Shown piece after piece: positions 42,663 to 43,684 of a stretch of 43,684 nucleotides of DNA. Below the pieces are notes generated by a model. That model was not told where the DNA came from. It searched no databases and saw nothing but the letters and a program-made list of their open reading frames with translations. How positions within the stretch are numbered: the first letter of the stretch is position 1; each line of letters opens with the position of its first letter. The stretch comes from Candidatus Uhrbacteria bacterium CG_4_9_14_3_um_filter_50_9 (GTDB taxonomy: Bacteria; Patescibacteriota; Patescibacteriia; UBA9934; GWF2-40-263), in contig PFWU01000012.1 in NCBI GenBank assembly GCA_002791295.1, positions 1 through 43,684 of the forward strand. Direction: 5' to 3'. The translations under genes were made by a program, and so were the position numbers.

Positions 42663-42671
42663 ATATTATCA
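42663..42671 (-). promoter_or_regulatory. Extended -10 promoter of the helicase-nuclease gene (leaderless type)
   Basis: On the minus strand: TGA followed by TAATAT (42663-42668), an extended -10. Ten bases separate it from the ATG at 42652. The last five bases before the ATG (CGATT) are the same as at infA, which has the same spacing. Confidence 0.45.
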
Positions 42672-42786
42672 TGAAAGTCCTCATTCAGGTTCGATCCTGG
42701 AACACCGAGGCCCTATCGTGCCGGGAGACTTGCCTACCTACACCCAACCACTCATTGACCGTGATTTTCTTTTGAAAAATCAAACT
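42672..42786. other. Intergenic stretch without a gene
   Basis: Between the helicase-nuclease gene and the terminator of the hydrogenase-like gene. No open frame, tRNA or repeat could be supported on either strand. Confidence 0.6.
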
Positions 42787-42816
42787 AAACAACTCGACCA
42801 GACGGCCGAATTGTTT
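42787..42816 (-). terminator. Terminator of the hydrogenase-like gene
   Basis: A 13-base-pair stem (42787-42799 with 42804-42816, two G-U pairs on the minus-strand RNA) with a four-base loop. It lies nine bases after the stop codon, followed on the minus strand by a T-rich stretch. Confidence 0.68.
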
Positions 42817-42824
42817 GATGTTTT

Positions 42825-43684
42825 TTACATGTCTGTTCCTGAATAACTCAGGTTGAGAGACTTGTTACACAGCGGAAAGTCCGGGACGATATTCCCTGGC
42901 CCTAGTTCTCCAAACAATGCCCAGTTGCAAAATGACGGATCGCGTGGCATGCAACGCTCAATCTTCCCCTCCTTAAGATGCACTGCGGTTAGAATCTCAC
43001 CGCGCCATGATTCGACAGCACTCAAAGCTGAACCATCTTGAAGCTGTACGTCCACGGCTACGGAAGTGCCTTGATGCAGGTAAAGGGCCTCTTGAAGGAT
43101 CCTCAACGAAACATTCAGCTCATCGATACGACAACGATAACGAGCATAAACGTCACCATTCACAGCCGAAACGATATTCCAGGAAACTTCCGGATAGCTG
43201 GCGTAGGGATGATGTGAACGAACATCGCGCATCACACCGGAGGCACGAGCTGGAAGGCCAACGGCTCCGTAGGCGATAGCTGCGTCGTGTTTCAACACGC
43301 CGCTTGTTTCCAAACGCTCGCGTAGACCATCGGACTGCATGGCCATCTTTATCAATTCTTGCATTTCCTTCACGGCCTCTGTCACCACACGATCAATCAG
43401 ATCACACTCCTCTTTGGACCAGTCTCGTGTCACACCACCAGGCATGATCACTCCGCGCCAGAATCGATTCCCGAGCAGATCCTGCGAAAGGCGCATAAGT
43501 CTCTCCTTTATGCGGAAACCATTGGCTGCCATGAGGGTGTAGCCCGTTCCCATACCCGCAATGTTCGCGAGGTCGTGGATGTGCATGGTGATACGCTCGA
43601 GTTCACACAAGGCTACGCGGATGGCGTTCGCCCGAGAAGGAACAGACACGCCTGAAATCTTTTCAATGGCCTGGCAAAATGCGA
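42825..43684 (-). CDS. Complex I NuoD / group 4 hydrogenase-like large subunit, partial, nickel ligands absent
   Basis: The last 286 codons of a gene whose 5' end lies beyond the window; the frame is open to 43684, so the GTG at 43649 is not the start. It resembles NuoD and the HycE/HyfG large subunits: VPSRANAIRVALCELERI, the PGGV loop, GDVYARYRCRIDE and a final GNIVPDFPLCNKS segment. Catalytic group 4 hydrogenases end in DPCxxC, whose cysteines hold the Ni-Fe centre. Here the same place reads NLSYSGTDM, with Ser and Gly instead. It is therefore probably an energy-converting-hydrogenase-related (Ehr-type) or complex I-like subunit, not a hydrogenase. The N-terminal cysteine motif cannot be checked. 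A terminator follows. Confidence 0.82.
   Translation of the reverse strand, partial: AFCQAIEKISGVSVPSRANAIRVALCELERITMHIHDLANIAGMGTGYTLMAANGFRIKERLMRLSQDLLGNRFWRGVIMPGGVTRDWSKEECDLIDRVVTEAVKEMQELIKMAMQSDGLRERLETSGVLKHDAAIAYGAVGLPARASGVMRDVRSHHPYASYPEVSWNIVSAVNGDVYARYRCRIDELNVSLRILQEALYLHQGTSVAVDVQLQDGSALSAVESWRGEILTAVHLKEGKIERCMPRDPSFCNWALFGELGPGNIVPDFPLCNKSLNLSYSGTDM

Noticed and set aside
42681-42702. A GGTTCGATCC sequence resembling a tRNA T-arm
   Set aside because: The flanking bases do not make a five-base-pair T-stem around a seven-base loop, and no acceptor, D-arm or anticodon arm fits on either strand.

Overview
The window looks like a chromosome segment from a Patescibacteria (CPR) bacterium, probably a Parcubacteria-type lineage. 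This rests on gene content and style: tightly overlapped operons (many ATGA junctions), pared-down versions of core proteins (an RNA polymerase alpha subunit without its C-terminal domain, an alanyl-tRNA synthetase without its C-Ala domain, a PriA without helicase motifs), a peptidoglycan/cell-shape set, a surface-polysaccharide cluster, and several secreted or membrane proteins of unknown role. No marker such as 16S rRNA is present, so the phylum call is inference. No tRNA, rRNA, CRISPR array, insertion sequence or prophage was seen.

Layout. 1-4433 (+): corA, a PduL-type phosphotransacylase, a secreted CARDB/TSP3/PKD surface protein and murJ. 4487-6367 (+): alaS. 6517-10191 (+): infA-rpmJ-rpsM-rpsK-rpsD-rpoA-rplQ-rplM-rpsI, closed by a hairpin. 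10300-11379 (+): one isolated, strikingly GC-rich gene of unknown function with its own Shine-Dalgarno site, promoter candidate and terminator. 11442-17011 (+): surface glycan cluster (Wzx-type flippase, three glycosyltransferases, O-antigen ligase/polymerase-like protein). 17008-22481 (-): secreted repeat protein, MEMO/LigB-like protein, PriA-like protein, def, fmt. 22558-25221 (-): clpB under a perfect CIRCE element, divergent from 25303-29009 (+): tagA/wecG-type glycosyltransferase, gltX, M23 peptidase, small membrane protein. 29120-34572 (-): yibE/F-like gene, greA, lysS, a small nucleotidyltransferase, alr, ftsQ. 34608-38916 (-): mreB-mreC-mreD-mrdA. 39014-42652 (-): UvrD-like helicase-nuclease, DciA-like protein, small membrane protein. 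42825-43684 (-): 3' part of a complex I/group 4 hydrogenase-like large subunit running off the window.

How it fits together. Most genes serve translation and protein maturation (ribosomal proteins, three aminoacyl-tRNA synthetases, Fmt, Def), envelope growth (MurJ, Alr, MreBCD, PBP2, FtsQ, M23), or export and assembly of a surface glycan. The first genes of many operons carry a recognisable -10 box that ends only 7-12 bases before the start codon, so their mRNAs should be leaderless or nearly so. Shine-Dalgarno sites are rare, and the GC-rich gene at 10300 is the clear exception. The best leads for something new are that GC-rich gene, the hydrogenase-like subunit that has lost its nickel ligands, the helicase-dead PriA, and the leaderless promoter architecture.
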